A DNA stretch of 64,000 bases from Rhodospirillales bacterium (GCA_016214125.1 JACRPC010000011.1:114988-178987), one strand, 5' to 3'; shown: positions 1 to 9,097, counted from the stretch's first letter. Notes: generated by a model not told the origin, from the sequence alone. A program made the numbers and translations.

Positions 1-733
1 GGCAAAACCAGATGCGCCGCCCCTGGCAGGTGCCGGCGATCACCGATTGGCCGTCGGGCAAATCGGCCGGCAGGCCGAAGAGCAGCGGCAATTCGTGCCC
101 GCCATGCTGGCCCTCGGCCATCAAGAGCGGCAGAACGATGATGTTGGGGCGATCGGTCAGCGCCGACCAACTGGCGGCCAGCGGCTCTTCTTCAAGGAAG
201 ACGGCGCGCACCTCGCCATAGCGGCCCGAGGCGTCGAGCTTCTGCGCCAGTTCGTCGACCGTGGTCCGCGCGCCGCCGCCGCGCTTGTTGCCATGCCCGA
301 CCAGGAACAGGGCAATCGAGTTGGGCTCCAGACGTTCCGAGGCGATGAGGTCGTCGGCGCGGGCCAGGATGAGGTTGGTCACCCGGGGATGGGTGCCGAC
401 CGGCCGGCAATAATGGATGCGCCGGCCATCGGGGCGCACGGTGAGCGTCCCGGTCAGGCCCAATTCGCGCGGCACAATGACGCGGGTGAACTCGCCCTCG
501 GCGGCAAAGACCGGCACCACGAAGATTTCCGGGGCGGCGATCCGATCCAGACCCTGGCCGATGAAGGGCGGCTCCTTCCAGAAACAGGTCTCGATGCGGG
601 CAAAGCGGTGTTCGGCGGCCAGCCGATCCGCCAGCCGCCGGATGGGCGCCGAGGCGTCGGGGCGGCGCGACGAACCATGCCCGACCAGGAGCAGGGCGGC
701 GCGGTGCGGCAATGGCGCGTTTTCCATGGTCAT
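1..733 (-). CDS. CbiX/sirohydrochlorin-chelatase family protein, two domains, truncated by window edge
   Basis: The 3' end lies outside the window. The frame opens at ATG 733 (a second in-frame ATG is at 727) with an upstream in-frame TAA, and runs to base 1 without a stop. Two copies of the CbiX beta-strand/HGS motif are visible: LLLVGHGSSR about 15 residues in, and ALFLVGHGNKR about 130 residues in. This suggests a tandem CbiX protein, as found in cobalt or iron chelatases acting on sirohydrochlorin in B12 or siroheme synthesis. Whether it inserts Co, Fe or Ni cannot be told. No other corrin gene adjoins it here; bluB is 58 kb away. Confidence 0.75.
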   Translation of the reverse strand, partial: MTMENAPLPHRAALLLVGHGSSRRPDASAPIRRLADRLAAEHRFARIETCFWKEPPFIGQGLDRIAAPEIFVVPVFAAEGEFTRVIVPRELGLTGTLTVRPDGRRIHYCRPVGTHPRVTNLILARADDLIASERLEPNSIALFLVGHGNKRGGGARTTVDELAQKLDASGRYGEVRAVFLEEEPLAASWSALTDRPNIIVLPLLMAEGQHGGHELPLLFGLPADLPDGQSVIAGTCQGRRIWFC

Positions 734-921
734 GCGGTCTATTTAGCCAAAACCGGGCCCCTTGGCAAAGACCATCGGTACGCGCAGGCCGCTGGATTTC
801 GGGCAAGTTCTTACGCTATTGTTGGCGGGAGCCTCCGTCCATGCCCCGCCAACGCGGGCCAAGCGGGTTGGCTCCAACAAACCGAACGTCAACCGTTTGG
901 TCCACAGGGAGACCCGCGTAG

Positions 922-1287
922 ATGACCCGATCCGTCCTGGTGGTCGACGACGAATCGAACATCGTCCTTTCCCTCGAATTCCTGATGAAGCAGGCGGGGT
1001 TCGATGTCCGCGTGGCGCGCGACGGCGAAGCGGCGCTCACCGAAGTTGCGAAAAGCCCGCCCGATCTCATTTTGCTCGACGTCATGATGCCCAAGCGCGA
1101 CGGCTACGACGTCTGCCAGACCATCCGCGCCAACCCCGACTGGAAGAACGTGCGCATCATCATGCTCACCGCCAAGGGCCGCGACATCGAGCGCGAAAAA
1201 GGCCTGGCGATGGGCGCCGACGACTACATCACCAAGCCCTTCTCGACCCGCGAGGTGGTCGAGCGGGTCAAGCACTACCTCGCCTGA
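922..1287 (+). CDS. Single-domain response regulator (CheY-like receiver)
   Basis: A 121-residue stand-alone receiver with the acidic pair D9-D10, phospho-acceptor D53 in LILLDVMMP, and the conserved K in TKPFS near residue 105. There is no output domain, so it must act by protein-protein contact or as a phosphate relay. GGGAG lies about 10 bases before the ATG. It is followed after 11 bases by the PAS/exonuclease fusion and then the symporter-kinase, so the kinase at 3644 is its likely phosphodonor. In characterised CrbS systems the partner CrbR carries a LuxR-type DNA-binding domain, which is missing here. Confidence 0.9.
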   Translation: MTRSVLVVDDESNIVLSLEFLMKQAGFDVRVARDGEAALTEVAKSPPDLILLDVMMPKRDGYDVCQTIRANPDWKNVRIIMLTAKGRDIEREKGLAMGADDYITKPFSTREVVERVKHYLA

Positions 1288-1298
1288 GGGATTGGCCG

Positions 1299-3359
1299 GT
1301 GAGTCCGCGCGCCGGTCTCGCCCTCGCCTTCGCCCTGCTGGCCGTTCTGGCCGTCGCGGCCCTCTACCTTGCGCCCAGCTTGGATCCTCCCGCCCGCAGC
1401 CTGCTGGCGCTCGTCCTCGTGGTCGGCGTCGGCGTGTTGGCCTTCATCCTCGACCAGCGCCTGATGGGGCCGGCCGCCCAATTGGCCAACGAGGTCGAGT
1501 TCCAGGCCCGCACCAAGGGCGCCCAGCGCGGTCTGATCCGGCCCGGCCCGCACTGGCTGGGGGCGCTTCTGCCGGCGGTCGAGGCGCTGGTCCAGGTTCT
1601 GCAGGGCCGCCAGGACGATCTGCGCCAGGCGCTCGACCAGGCCACCGCCAAAAGCGAGGAGCAGAAGCGCTGGCTGGAGGTGATCCTGGTCGACCTCTCG
1701 GAAGGCGTGCTGGTCTGCAACATGAGCCACCAGATCCTGCTTTACAATCAGGCGGCCATCCGCCTGTTCGAGGGCTCGGACGCGCTGGGGCTGGGGCGGC
1801 CGCTCTTCAATCTGGTCAGTCGGGCGCCGGTCTTGCACACCCTCGATCTCCTTCAGCACCGCCGCCGCCCGGCCTCCGACGACGAAGCGACGGTGCCCTT
1901 CGTTTGCGCCACCGCCGATTCCCGCCTGATGCTGCAAGGCCGGCTGGGGCTGATCAAGGACGCCAACGCCAAGATCACCGCCTACGTCGTCACCTTCAGC
2001 GACATCTCGGGCCGCATCGCCGAGATCGAGAAGGGCGACGAAGTGCGCCGCGCCATGACCCGCGAATTGCGCCAGCCGATCGCCAATCTGCGCGCCGCCG
2101 CCGAAACCCTGGCCGGCTATCCCGACATGGCGCCGGCGGTCCGCCAATCCTTCGATCAGGTGATTCTCGACGAAGGCACCCGCCTGTCGGATCGGCTGGA
2201 AGCGTTGGCCCGCGAATATCGCGGCCACGCCTTGGGCCGTTGGCCGATGGCCGATCTGCACGCCGCCGATCTGGTCAATTGCATCGACCGCCGCCTGGCC
2301 AAGGACCGGGCGCTGGCCCTGACCCTGGTCGGCATTCCGCTCTGGCTGCACGGCGATTCCCATCTGCTGATGCTGGGCTTCGAGCAGCTTTTGCGCCGCC
2401 TGCACGCCAAGACCGGCGTTGCCGCCTTCGACGCCGAAACGATGCTGGGCGACAAGCGGGTCTATCTCGACCTGGCCTGGGAGGGACCGACGGTCAGCGC
2501 CCAGCAGATCGAGGCCTGGCTCGACGAGCCCCTGGCCGATGCCGACGGCCCCTACCGCCTGCGCGACGTCTTCGAGCGCCACGGCTCCGAGATGTGGTGC
2601 CAGGCAAGAGGCGGACGGGCGGTGTTGCGGGTGCCGCTGCTGGCGCCGGCCGGCGCGCCGATCAAGGGAACGGCGCCCGAACTGCCGCCCCGGCCGGAAT
2701 TCTACGATTTCGGCCTGATGAGCGCCCACAGCGACGCCGGCCGCTTGAGCGAGCGCCCCTTGCGCGCCCTCACCTTCGTCGTCTTCGACACCGAAACCAC
2801 GGGCTTGAAGCCTAGCGAAGGCGACGAGATCATCTCGATCGGCGCGGTGCGGGTGGTCAACGGACGGCTCTTGACCGGCGAAACCTTCGAGCGCCTGGTC
2901 AATCCCGGCCGCACCATTCCCAAGGACTCGATCCGCTTCCACGGCATCACCGACGCCATGGTCAAGGACAAGCCGCCGATCGGCGTGGTGCTGCCGCAGT
3001 TCAAGGCTTTTGCCGGCGACGCCGTGCTGGTCGCCCACAACGCCGCCTTCGACATGAAATTCCTCCAGCTCAAGGAAAAGGCGACCGGCGTCGCCTTCGC
3101 CAATCCGGTGCTCGACACCATGCTGCTTTCGCTCTTGGCCGATGCCCATCTCGAGGATCATTCGCTCGACGGGGTGGCGCAGCGCTTCCTGATCGACATT
3201 CCCGACCGCCACACCGCCCTGGGCGACGCCCTGGCGACGGCGGCGGTGCTGGTCCGCCTGATCGAAATCGTCGAGACCAAGGGCATCGCCACCTTCGGTC
3301 AGGTGATGAAGGCGGCCAACATGGCCGCCGAAGTCCGCGCCCGCCAGGCGCGGATCTAG
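1299..3359 (+). CDS. Membrane PAS / degenerate histidine-kinase / DnaQ-type 3'-5' exonuclease fusion
   Basis: A 686-residue protein starting at GTG 1299 (GAGGGA 7 bases upstream); the frame is open further upstream only as an overlap of the receiver gene. Order: two hydrophobic helices (about 5-25 and 33-50), coiled linker, PAS-like domain (about 125-230), then a segment resembling the dimerisation/phosphotransfer helix of a histidine kinase. Its H-box reads MTRELRQPIANL, so Arg255 replaces the phospho-His. A poorly conserved ATPase-like region follows. The C-terminus is a DEDDh exonuclease like DNA polymerase III epsilon: FDTETTG (D497, E499), D585 in HNAAFD, and H638/D643. The exonuclease site is complete while the kinase site is not. 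A role in nucleotide or DNA turnover controlled by the neighbouring sensor is inference. Confidence 0.8.
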   Translation: MSPRAGLALAFALLAVLAVAALYLAPSLDPPARSLLALVLVVGVGVLAFILDQRLMGPAAQLANEVEFQARTKGAQRGLIRPGPHWLGALLPAVEALVQVLQGRQDDLRQALDQATAKSEEQKRWLEVILVDLSEGVLVCNMSHQILLYNQAAIRLFEGSDALGLGRPLFNLVSRAPVLHTLDLLQHRRRPASDDEATVPFVCATADSRLMLQGRLGLIKDANAKITAYVVTFSDISGRIAEIEKGDEVRRAMTRELRQPIANLRAAAETLAGYPDMAPAVRQSFDQVILDEGTRLSDRLEALAREYRGHALGRWPMADLHAADLVNCIDRRLAKDRALALTLVGIPLWLHGDSHLLMLGFEQLLRRLHAKTGVAAFDAETMLGDKRVYLDLAWEGPTVSAQQIEAWLDEPLADADGPYRLRDVFERHGSEMWCQARGGRAVLRVPLLAPAGAPIKGTAPELPPRPEFYDFGLMSAHSDAGRLSERPLRALTFVVFDTETTGLKPSEGDEIISIGAVRVVNGRLLTGETFERLVNPGRTIPKDSIRFHGITDAMVKDKPPIGVVLPQFKAFAGDAVLVAHNAAFDMKFLQLKEKATGVAFANPVLDTMLLSLLADAHLEDHSLDGVAQRFLIDIPDRHTALGDALATAAVLVRLIEIVETKGIATFGQVMKAANMAAEVRARQARI

Positions 3360-3378
3360 GGAAGGAGGAGGCCCACCC

Positions 3379-3630
3379 ATGCCGCACCGCCGCACCCGAC
3401 AACGCGCCCTGCGCCTGGTCCGCCAAAGCAGCGTCACCGCCCGCCTGGTGGGGGTGTTCCTCTTGGGCGCTTTCCTGTTCCTGCCGCCACTCTTGCGCGT
3501 CTTCAACGCCGGCGGCTTCCTGGCCGGCTTTCCCCTGCTTTATGTCTATCTCTTCCTGGCCTGGGCGGGGCTGGTGGCGGTGATGGCGCTGGCCATCGAG
3601 GGCGATCCGCCCTCCGGAATCGACGGATGA
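3379..3630 (+). CDS. Small two-helix membrane protein preceding symporter (DUF4212-like role)
   Basis: 83 residues with a basic N-terminus and two hydrophobic segments (about 22-42 and 48-72). GGAGGAGG lies just upstream of the ATG. Small two-helix proteins of the DUF4212 type commonly precede acetate/solute:Na+ symporter genes, and this one sits 13 bases before such a gene. Similarity to DUF4212 is by size, topology and position. I do not see a strong diagnostic motif, so the family call is tentative. It is probably a subunit or assembly partner of the downstream symporter-kinase. Confidence 0.6.
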   Translation: MPHRRTRQRALRLVRQSSVTARLVGVFLLGAFLFLPPLLRVFNAGGFLAGFPLLYVYLFLAWAGLVAVMALAIEGDPPSGIDG

Positions 3631-3643
3631 ACGGGACCCGGCC

Positions 3644-6382
3644 ATGAGCGGGGCGGTGGTCATCGGCGTCGCCTTCGCCTATCTCTGCCTGCTGTTCGCC
3701 ATCGCCTATTGGGGCGACAAGCGCGCCGACGCCCGGCGCAGCCTGATCGCCCACCCGGCGATCTACGCGCTGTCGATCGCCGTCTACTGCACCTCCTGGA
3801 CCTTCTACGGCTCGGTCGGGCGGGCCACCCAGACCGGCGTCGGCTTCCTGCCGATCTATCTGGGGCCGACCTTGATGGCGGCGCTGTGGTGGCTGGTGCT
3901 GCGCAAGATGGTGCGGATCTCGAAAACGCACCGCATCACCTCGATCGCCGATTTCGTCTCCTCGCGCTACGGCAAAAGCACGTTTCTTTCCGGCCTGGTG
4001 ACGGTGATCGCGGTGATCGGCATCATGCCTTACATCTCGTTGCAGCTAAAGGCGGTTTCCGCCTCCTTCACGGCGCTGGTCGAGTTCGCGGCGCCCGGCA
4101 GCACGCCCGGCCTGCCCTTGCCCGGCGCCGACACCCCCTTCCACGCCGACACCGCCCTTTACGTCGCCGCCATTCTCGCCGCCTTCGCCATTTTGTTCGG
4201 CACAAGGCACATCGACGCCTCCGAGCATCACGAAGGCATGGTGGCGGCCATCGCCTTCGAATCGATCGTCAAGCTCCTGGCCTTCCTGGCGGTGGGGCTG
4301 TTCGTCGCCTTCGGCCTCTTTGCCGGACCGGGCGACATCTTCCGCCAGGCGGCCGAGCGGGCCGACCTGGCGCGGCTCTTCACCATGCCCGATGCCGGCG
4401 CCATCGGCGATTTCGTGGCGCTCACCCTGTTGTCGATGCTGGTGATTCTGTGCCTGCCGCGCCAATTCCAGGTCTCGGTGGTCGAGTGCGTCGACGAGGT
4501 CCACATCAAGCGGGCGATGTGGATGTTTCCGCTCTATCTGCTGCTCATCAACCTCTTCGTGCTGCCGATCGCCTTTGCCGGCCTGCTCACTTTCCAGCCG
4601 GGCACCGTGCATCCCGATCTGTTCGTGCTGGCGCTGCCGCTTTCGCAGGGCCACCAGTTCCTGGCGCTGTTCGCCTTCATCGGCGGCCTGTCGGCGGCCA
4701 CCGGCATGATCATCGTCGAGACGGTGGCGCTGGCCACCATGGTCTGCAACGACCTGGTGATGCCGGTGCTGCTGCGCATCGAGGGCCTCAATCTCGCCCA
4801 GCGGCGCGACCTCAGCCGCCTGCTGCTCGCCATCCGCCGCTGGACCATCGTCGTCGTGGTGCTCTTGGGCTATCTCTATGTGCGGCTGATCGGCCAGTCC
4901 TTCGCGCTGGTCACCATCGGTCTGGTGTCGTTTGCCGCCGCCGCCCAGTTCGCGCCGGTGCTGCTGGGCGGCATCTTCTGGCGCGGCGCCACCCGGGCCG
5001 GCGCCGTCGCCGGCCTGATGGGCGGTTTCGGCGTCTGGCTCTACACCCTTCTGCTGCCCTCCTTCGCCCGCTCCGGCTGGCTGCCGGTGGGCTTCGTCGA
5101 TCACGGCCTCTTTGGCTTCGCTCTCCTCAAGCCCTACGCCCTGTTCGGCCTTTCCGGCCTCGATCCGATCACCCATTCCCTGATCTGGAGCCTGATCGCC
5201 AATCTCGGCTTCTACATCGCGGTGTCGCTGGCCTCGGGCCAAGGGGCGATCGAGCGCATCCAGGCGGCGCTGTTCGTCGATGTCTTCCGCCCCTCGGGCG
5301 AAGCGGGCGGCGGCCGCTTCTGGCGCGGCACGGCGCCGGTCGCCGATTTGCAGGAGCTGGTCGGGCGCTTCGTCGGCGAAGAGGCGGCGGCGCGCGCCTT
5401 CGCCCTTTACGCCGCCGAACGCGGGCTCGATCTGGCGCTCCAGGGCGAGGCCGATGCCGATCTGGTCAACTTCGCCGAACGCATCCTGGCCGGCGCCATC
5501 GGCGCCGCCTCGGCCCGGGTCATGGTGGCCTCGGTCGCCAAGGGCGAGGTGGTCGGGCTGCAGGAGGTGATGGAAATCCTCGACGAGGCCTCGCAGATCC
5601 TGGCCTACAGCCAGAAGCTCGAGATGAAATCGAAGGAGCTGGAGCAGGCGACCGCCGAACTTACCGCCGCCAACGAACGCCTGAAGGAACTCGATCGCCT
5701 GAAGGACGATTTCGTCTCCACCATCACCCACGAACTGCGCACGCCCTTAACCTCGATCCGCTCCTTCTCGGAAATCCTGCACGACAATCCCGAGCTCGAT
5801 CTCGGCCAGCGCCAGGAATTCCTGCGCATCGTCATCAGCGAATCCGAGCGCCTGACGCGGCTCATCAATCAGGTGCTCGACCTGGCCAAGATCGAGGCCG
5901 GCTCGCTCGATTGGGACATCCGGACGCTCGACGTCGCCGAGGCGGTGCGAGCCGCGCTGACCGCCACCCAGCGCCTGGCCGGCGACAAGGGGGTGACTCT
6001 CACCGTCGATCTCGAAGCCGGGGCGCCGCCGGTGCCGGCCGATCGCGACCGCCTGATCCAGGTGATGGTCAATCTGCTCTCCAACGCCGTCAAATTCGCG
6101 CCCCCCGACAAGGGCCGGATCGCCGTGACGCTGGCCGCGACACCGGAGGGGGTGCGGGTGTCGGTGGCCGACAACGGCCCCGGCATTCCCGCCGACCATC
6201 ACGAGGCGGTGTTCGACAAGTTCCGTCAGGTGGGCGACACGCTGACCGAGAAGCCCGAAGGTTCGGGCTTGGGGCTGGCGATCAGCCGCACCATCCTCGA
6301 GCATCTGGGCGGCCGCATCTGGGTGGAAAGCCGGCCCGGCGAAGGCGCCACCTTCAACTTCGTCCTCCCCCGGGCCGTCTGA
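3644..6382 (+). CDS. Sodium/solute symporter-histidine kinase with STAC linker (CrbS-like)
   Basis: 912 residues. Residues about 1-530 are a multi-helix SLC5/SSSF-type transporter. Residues about 555-625 match the STAC (SLC5- and two-component-associated) linker, with the typical run VNFAERILAGAIGAASARV. A coiled coil follows, then a kinase core: His696 in THELRTPL, N box, DNGPGIP, F box and GSGLGLAIS. CrbS proteins of this plan sense acetate-like substrates and control acetyl-CoA synthetase through CrbR. Here the partner is the single receiver at 922, and the linked genes include an exonuclease fusion. I see no PAS domain between the STAC linker and the kinase core. It ends only 9 bases from the convergent binding-protein gene. 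Confidence 0.9.
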   Translation: MSGAVVIGVAFAYLCLLFAIAYWGDKRADARRSLIAHPAIYALSIAVYCTSWTFYGSVGRATQTGVGFLPIYLGPTLMAALWWLVLRKMVRISKTHRITSIADFVSSRYGKSTFLSGLVTVIAVIGIMPYISLQLKAVSASFTALVEFAAPGSTPGLPLPGADTPFHADTALYVAAILAAFAILFGTRHIDASEHHEGMVAAIAFESIVKLLAFLAVGLFVAFGLFAGPGDIFRQAAERADLARLFTMPDAGAIGDFVALTLLSMLVILCLPRQFQVSVVECVDEVHIKRAMWMFPLYLLLINLFVLPIAFAGLLTFQPGTVHPDLFVLALPLSQGHQFLALFAFIGGLSAATGMIIVETVALATMVCNDLVMPVLLRIEGLNLAQRRDLSRLLLAIRRWTIVVVVLLGYLYVRLIGQSFALVTIGLVSFAAAAQFAPVLLGGIFWRGATRAGAVAGLMGGFGVWLYTLLLPSFARSGWLPVGFVDHGLFGFALLKPYALFGLSGLDPITHSLIWSLIANLGFYIAVSLASGQGAIERIQAALFVDVFRPSGEAGGGRFWRGTAPVADLQELVGRFVGEEAAARAFALYAAERGLDLALQGEADADLVNFAERILAGAIGAASARVMVASVAKGEVVGLQEVMEILDEASQILAYSQKLEMKSKELEQATAELTAANERLKELDRLKDDFVSTITHELRTPLTSIRSFSEILHDNPELDLGQRQEFLRIVISESERLTRLINQVLDLAKIEAGSLDWDIRTLDVAEAVRAALTATQRLAGDKGVTLTVDLEAGAPPVPADRDRLIQVMVNLLSNAVKFAPPDKGRIAVTLAATPEGVRVSVADNGPGIPADHHEAVFDKFRQVGDTLTEKPEGSGLGLAISRTILEHLGGRIWVESRPGEGATFNFVLPRAV

Positions 6383-6391
6383 TCCGCCCGC

Positions 6392-7564
6392 TTACCACTT
6401 CATCGTGCATTTGTCGTGATAGGGGTCCTGGGAATCCTTGAGCGCCACGCTCAAGCCCTTCAAGCCGTATTCGCCGCGCGCGTCCTTCACCACTTCCTGA
6501 AGATAGAAATTTTGGATCGGGAAATGGTTGTTGCCGAAGCGAATCTTGCCGCGCGTGTTGGGAAAGTCGGCCTTGCGCATCGCCTGGCGCATCGCCTCCT
6601 TGTTGGCGAGATTGCCGCCGGCCGCCGCGACCGCGGCGTTGATCATCATCACCGAATCGTAGGCTTGGGCGGCATAAAAGGACGGCGTGCGCTGATGCTT
6701 GGCGCGGAAGTCGGCGACGAACTTCTTGTTCACCGGATTGTCGAGATCGGCCACCCAGGACTGGGTGCTGAGCGAACCGACCGCCGAATCGCCGATCTGC
6801 GGCAGGTTGAGCGAGTCGACCGAGAAGACGGAATAGAGGGTCGTCTTTTCCTTCAGCCCCGACTGGGCGTATTGCTGGAAGAACTGGCGGCCGGCGGCGC
6901 CGGGATAGAAGACGAACGCCGCCTCGGAATTGGCGCTGCGCAGCTTGCTCAGCTCGACCGCGAAATCGAGCTGCTCGGGCCAACGGGTCATTTCCTGGCC
7001 GACCACCTCGCCCTTGTAGGTGCGTTTGACGCCCTCGGCCACGTCCTTGCCGGCGGCGTAGTTGGGGGCGATGATGAACAGCTTTTTCACGGCCCGCTGA
7101 TTGAGCGCCTCGCCCAGCGCCATCGAGGTCTGGTCGCCCTGCCAGGAGATCGAGAAGAACCAGGGCGAGCACTGCTCGCCGGCGATCTGCGAGGGGCCGG
7201 CGTTGCCGCTGATCAGGAAGGTCTCGGCGTCGACCGCCGTCTTGACCGAGGCCAAGAGAACGTTCGACCAGATGTAGCCGGTCAGGAAGTGAACGGCGTT
7301 GCTCTGGATCAGCTTCTCGGTCACCTGCTTGCCGACATCGGGCTTCTGCTGATCGTCGGCGTAGGTGACCTCGACCTCGAGACCGCCCATCTTGCGGCCC
7401 AACTGGTCGAGCGCCAGTTCGAAGGCGTCGCGCTGTTCGTTGCCGATGACGGCGTTGGGGCCGCTGAAGGTGTTGACGTAGCCGATCTTGACCTTCTGCT
7501 GGGCCTGAACGGGCAGGGCCAAAACGGCCAGCGCCGCCGCGATCAGCAAGGTTTTTCCGCTCAT
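6392..7564 (-). CDS. Branched-chain-amino-acid-type ABC transporter substrate-binding protein
   Basis: 390 residues, type I periplasmic binding fold (LivK/HmgA-like). The start at ATG 7564 follows GGGAGGAGAG and gives a clean Sec signal peptide (MSGKTLLIAAALAVLALPVQA). The mature N-terminus VKIGYVNTFSGPNAVIG is the usual opening of this family. No permease or ATPase gene is present within 10 kb, so it must use components encoded elsewhere or act as a sensor. It is 46 bases downstream of the URO-D-type gene on the same strand, implying co-transcription. The ligand is unknown; the surrounding genes suggest an aromatic or short organic acid. Confidence 0.88.
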   Translation of the reverse strand: MSGKTLLIAAALAVLALPVQAQQKVKIGYVNTFSGPNAVIGNEQRDAFELALDQLGRKMGGLEVEVTYADDQQKPDVGKQVTEKLIQSNAVHFLTGYIWSNVLLASVKTAVDAETFLISGNAGPSQIAGEQCSPWFFSISWQGDQTSMALGEALNQRAVKKLFIIAPNYAAGKDVAEGVKRTYKGEVVGQEMTRWPEQLDFAVELSKLRSANSEAAFVFYPGAAGRQFFQQYAQSGLKEKTTLYSVFSVDSLNLPQIGDSAVGSLSTQSWVADLDNPVNKKFVADFRAKHQRTPSFYAAQAYDSVMMINAAVAAAGGNLANKEAMRQAMRKADFPNTRGKIRFGNNHFPIQNFYLQEVVKDARGEYGLKGLSVALKDSQDPYHDKCTMKW

Positions 7565-7610
7565 GGTGCTCTCCTCCCTCGAGTATGTAGTCGTCAATTG
7601 AGAACCGGCT

Positions 7611-8900
7611 TTAGCCGGCGTATTGGCGGGCCGCCCGGAACATGGCGCGCACGTTGTCGATCGGCGTCTCGTCGGGAATGCCGATGCCGCAATCGAGAAT
7701 GAGGTGGCCGCCCTTGTTCCACACCTTGTCGACGACGTGCTTGACCTCGGCGTCAACGTCGGCTGGCTTGCCGGTCACCATGGTCGAGGCCATCACTCCG
7801 CCGCGCAACGCCACCCGATCGCCCATGATCTCGTGGGCGCGGATCAGATTGTCGGTGCGCTCGAACCAGTAGATGCACTTGCCGGCCGGCACGTCGGCGA
7901 TGGTTTCCAGGCGCTTGTCGCATTCGTGCTCCCACAGCACCATGGGAATGAGGCCGGCCTCGATGAAGCCCAAAAGCTGCTTCTTGAAGGGCGCCCACCA
8001 AAAGGTCTCGAACTGCTTTTGCGACATGAAGGTGTCGCCCGGCCAATGGGTGGTGATCATGATCACCGGATGGTTGGCCGCCTTGGCGGCGCCCACGATC
8101 TGCGCCAGCATGTAGGGCGCCACCTTGTCCATCGCCGCCAGAAGCTGCTCGGGATGGCGGCGCATGTCGGTGAGGCCGCCGATGGCGCCGCGCCAATAGT
8201 CGGCCACCGCGTCGAAGGGATTGCCGGCCAGGGTGTTGGTCATCAAGGGATAGCCCAGCTCGGCGGCGCGCCGGGCGAAGGCGGCGCAATGGCCGCCGAA
8301 GCGCTCGACCTCGTCGGCCGCCGCCATCAGCCGGGTGAGCGACGCCTTGAGCGCCGGATTGGCGAAGGCGCGAATGGTGCTCATCACCCGCAGCCCGCTC
8401 ATGGTCGGGAAGGGCGGCAGATGGACGAAGCCCTCGAACACCTCGGCCACCTGGGGCAGAAATTTCTTCAGGTAGTAGTTGGTGGGATCGTGCAGGAATT
8501 CGGGATAGTCGGCGGCCTTCATGTATTCGTATTCGAGATACTGATAGGGCATGTCCTCGGCCACGCCGTGCCCCGGCCATTGCAGGGTCTTGAGGCCCAT
8601 CGCCTCCATCATCGGCCCCATGGCGGTGAAGAGCACCAGATTGTTGGTGAAGTCGGGATCGAATTCCAAAACGGCGCGCTCGCAGATCGCTTTGGTGCTC
8701 TCATAGTCGTACATCAGCGATTTGTGGGAAACGCCGCCATATTTGGCCAGCCAGAAGGTGGCGTAGAGCACGACCGGCATGCGGTCGGTCCGCTTGAGGG
8801 CCACGGTGTCGAGCAGGCGCCGCCAGCGCCGGTCATAAGCCGCCTTGGCCTCAGCCGAGCCGGCCTTGGGGGGCGGGCTTCCATCGGTCGTCACGCTCAT
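7611..8900 (-). CDS. Uroporphyrinogen decarboxylase-fold protein, MtaA/corrinoid-methyltransferase type
   Basis: 429 residues from ATG 8900 (GGGGGAGAG 6 bases upstream). The URO-D (betaalpha)8 fold is indicated by the C-terminal DCGIGIPDETPIDNVRAM, equivalent to the GC-x-I-x-P-x-TP-x-ENV end of the family. A H325-x-C327 ... C404 set matches the zinc site of the MtaA/MtbA corrinoid methyltransferases, which true HemE lacks. A methyl-transfer or demethylation role is therefore more likely than heme synthesis. No corrinoid protein gene is adjacent. It is preceded by a palindromic operator region and an IclR gene, and co-oriented with the binding protein downstream. Confidence 0.75.
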   Translation of the reverse strand: MSVTTDGSPPPKAGSAEAKAAYDRRWRRLLDTVALKRTDRMPVVLYATFWLAKYGGVSHKSLMYDYESTKAICERAVLEFDPDFTNNLVLFTAMGPMMEAMGLKTLQWPGHGVAEDMPYQYLEYEYMKAADYPEFLHDPTNYYLKKFLPQVAEVFEGFVHLPPFPTMSGLRVMSTIRAFANPALKASLTRLMAAADEVERFGGHCAAFARRAAELGYPLMTNTLAGNPFDAVADYWRGAIGGLTDMRRHPEQLLAAMDKVAPYMLAQIVGAAKAANHPVIMITTHWPGDTFMSQKQFETFWWAPFKKQLLGFIEAGLIPMVLWEHECDKRLETIADVPAGKCIYWFERTDNLIRAHEIMGDRVALRGGVMASTMVTGKPADVDAEVKHVVDKVWNKGGHLILDCGIGIPDETPIDNVRAMFRAARQYAG

Positions 8901-9054
8901 GGCGGCTCTCCCCCTTGGTCCCGAAATCCGCACCCCGCGCCGACCGCGGCCCGGAGGCGCCCCATTTCGGTTGTCGTTTCCCCTGTCGGCGGCCTTGCCT
9001 CGGCCCCTCGACGCCCAAACGCTACGCCATCGTCCCCGCCCAAGCAAGGCGACA

Positions 9055-9097
9055 GTGAACACATTCACGCATGGTGAATGATTGCGTTTGCACGCAA
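9055..9097. promoter_or_regulatory. Cluster of palindromes upstream of the URO-D/binding-protein operon (candidate IclR operator)
   Basis: Three overlapping or adjacent dyads: GTGAACACATTCAC (9055-9068), ATTCAC-gcatg-GTGAAT (9063-9079) and TTGCG-tttgca-CGCAA (9082-9097). They lie between the stop of the IclR gene (9105) and the start of the URO-D gene (8900). The site fits an operator for that regulator, although IclR consensus differs by subfamily. This assignment is inferred from position and symmetry only. Confidence 0.45.

Noticed and set aside
1275..3506. 743-codon open frame on the minus strand opposite the exonuclease fusion
   Set aside because: The composition is low-complexity (Gln/Gly/Asp/His-rich) with no family motif, and the opposite strand encodes recognisable PAS and DEDDh domains. 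It is a GC-skew shadow.
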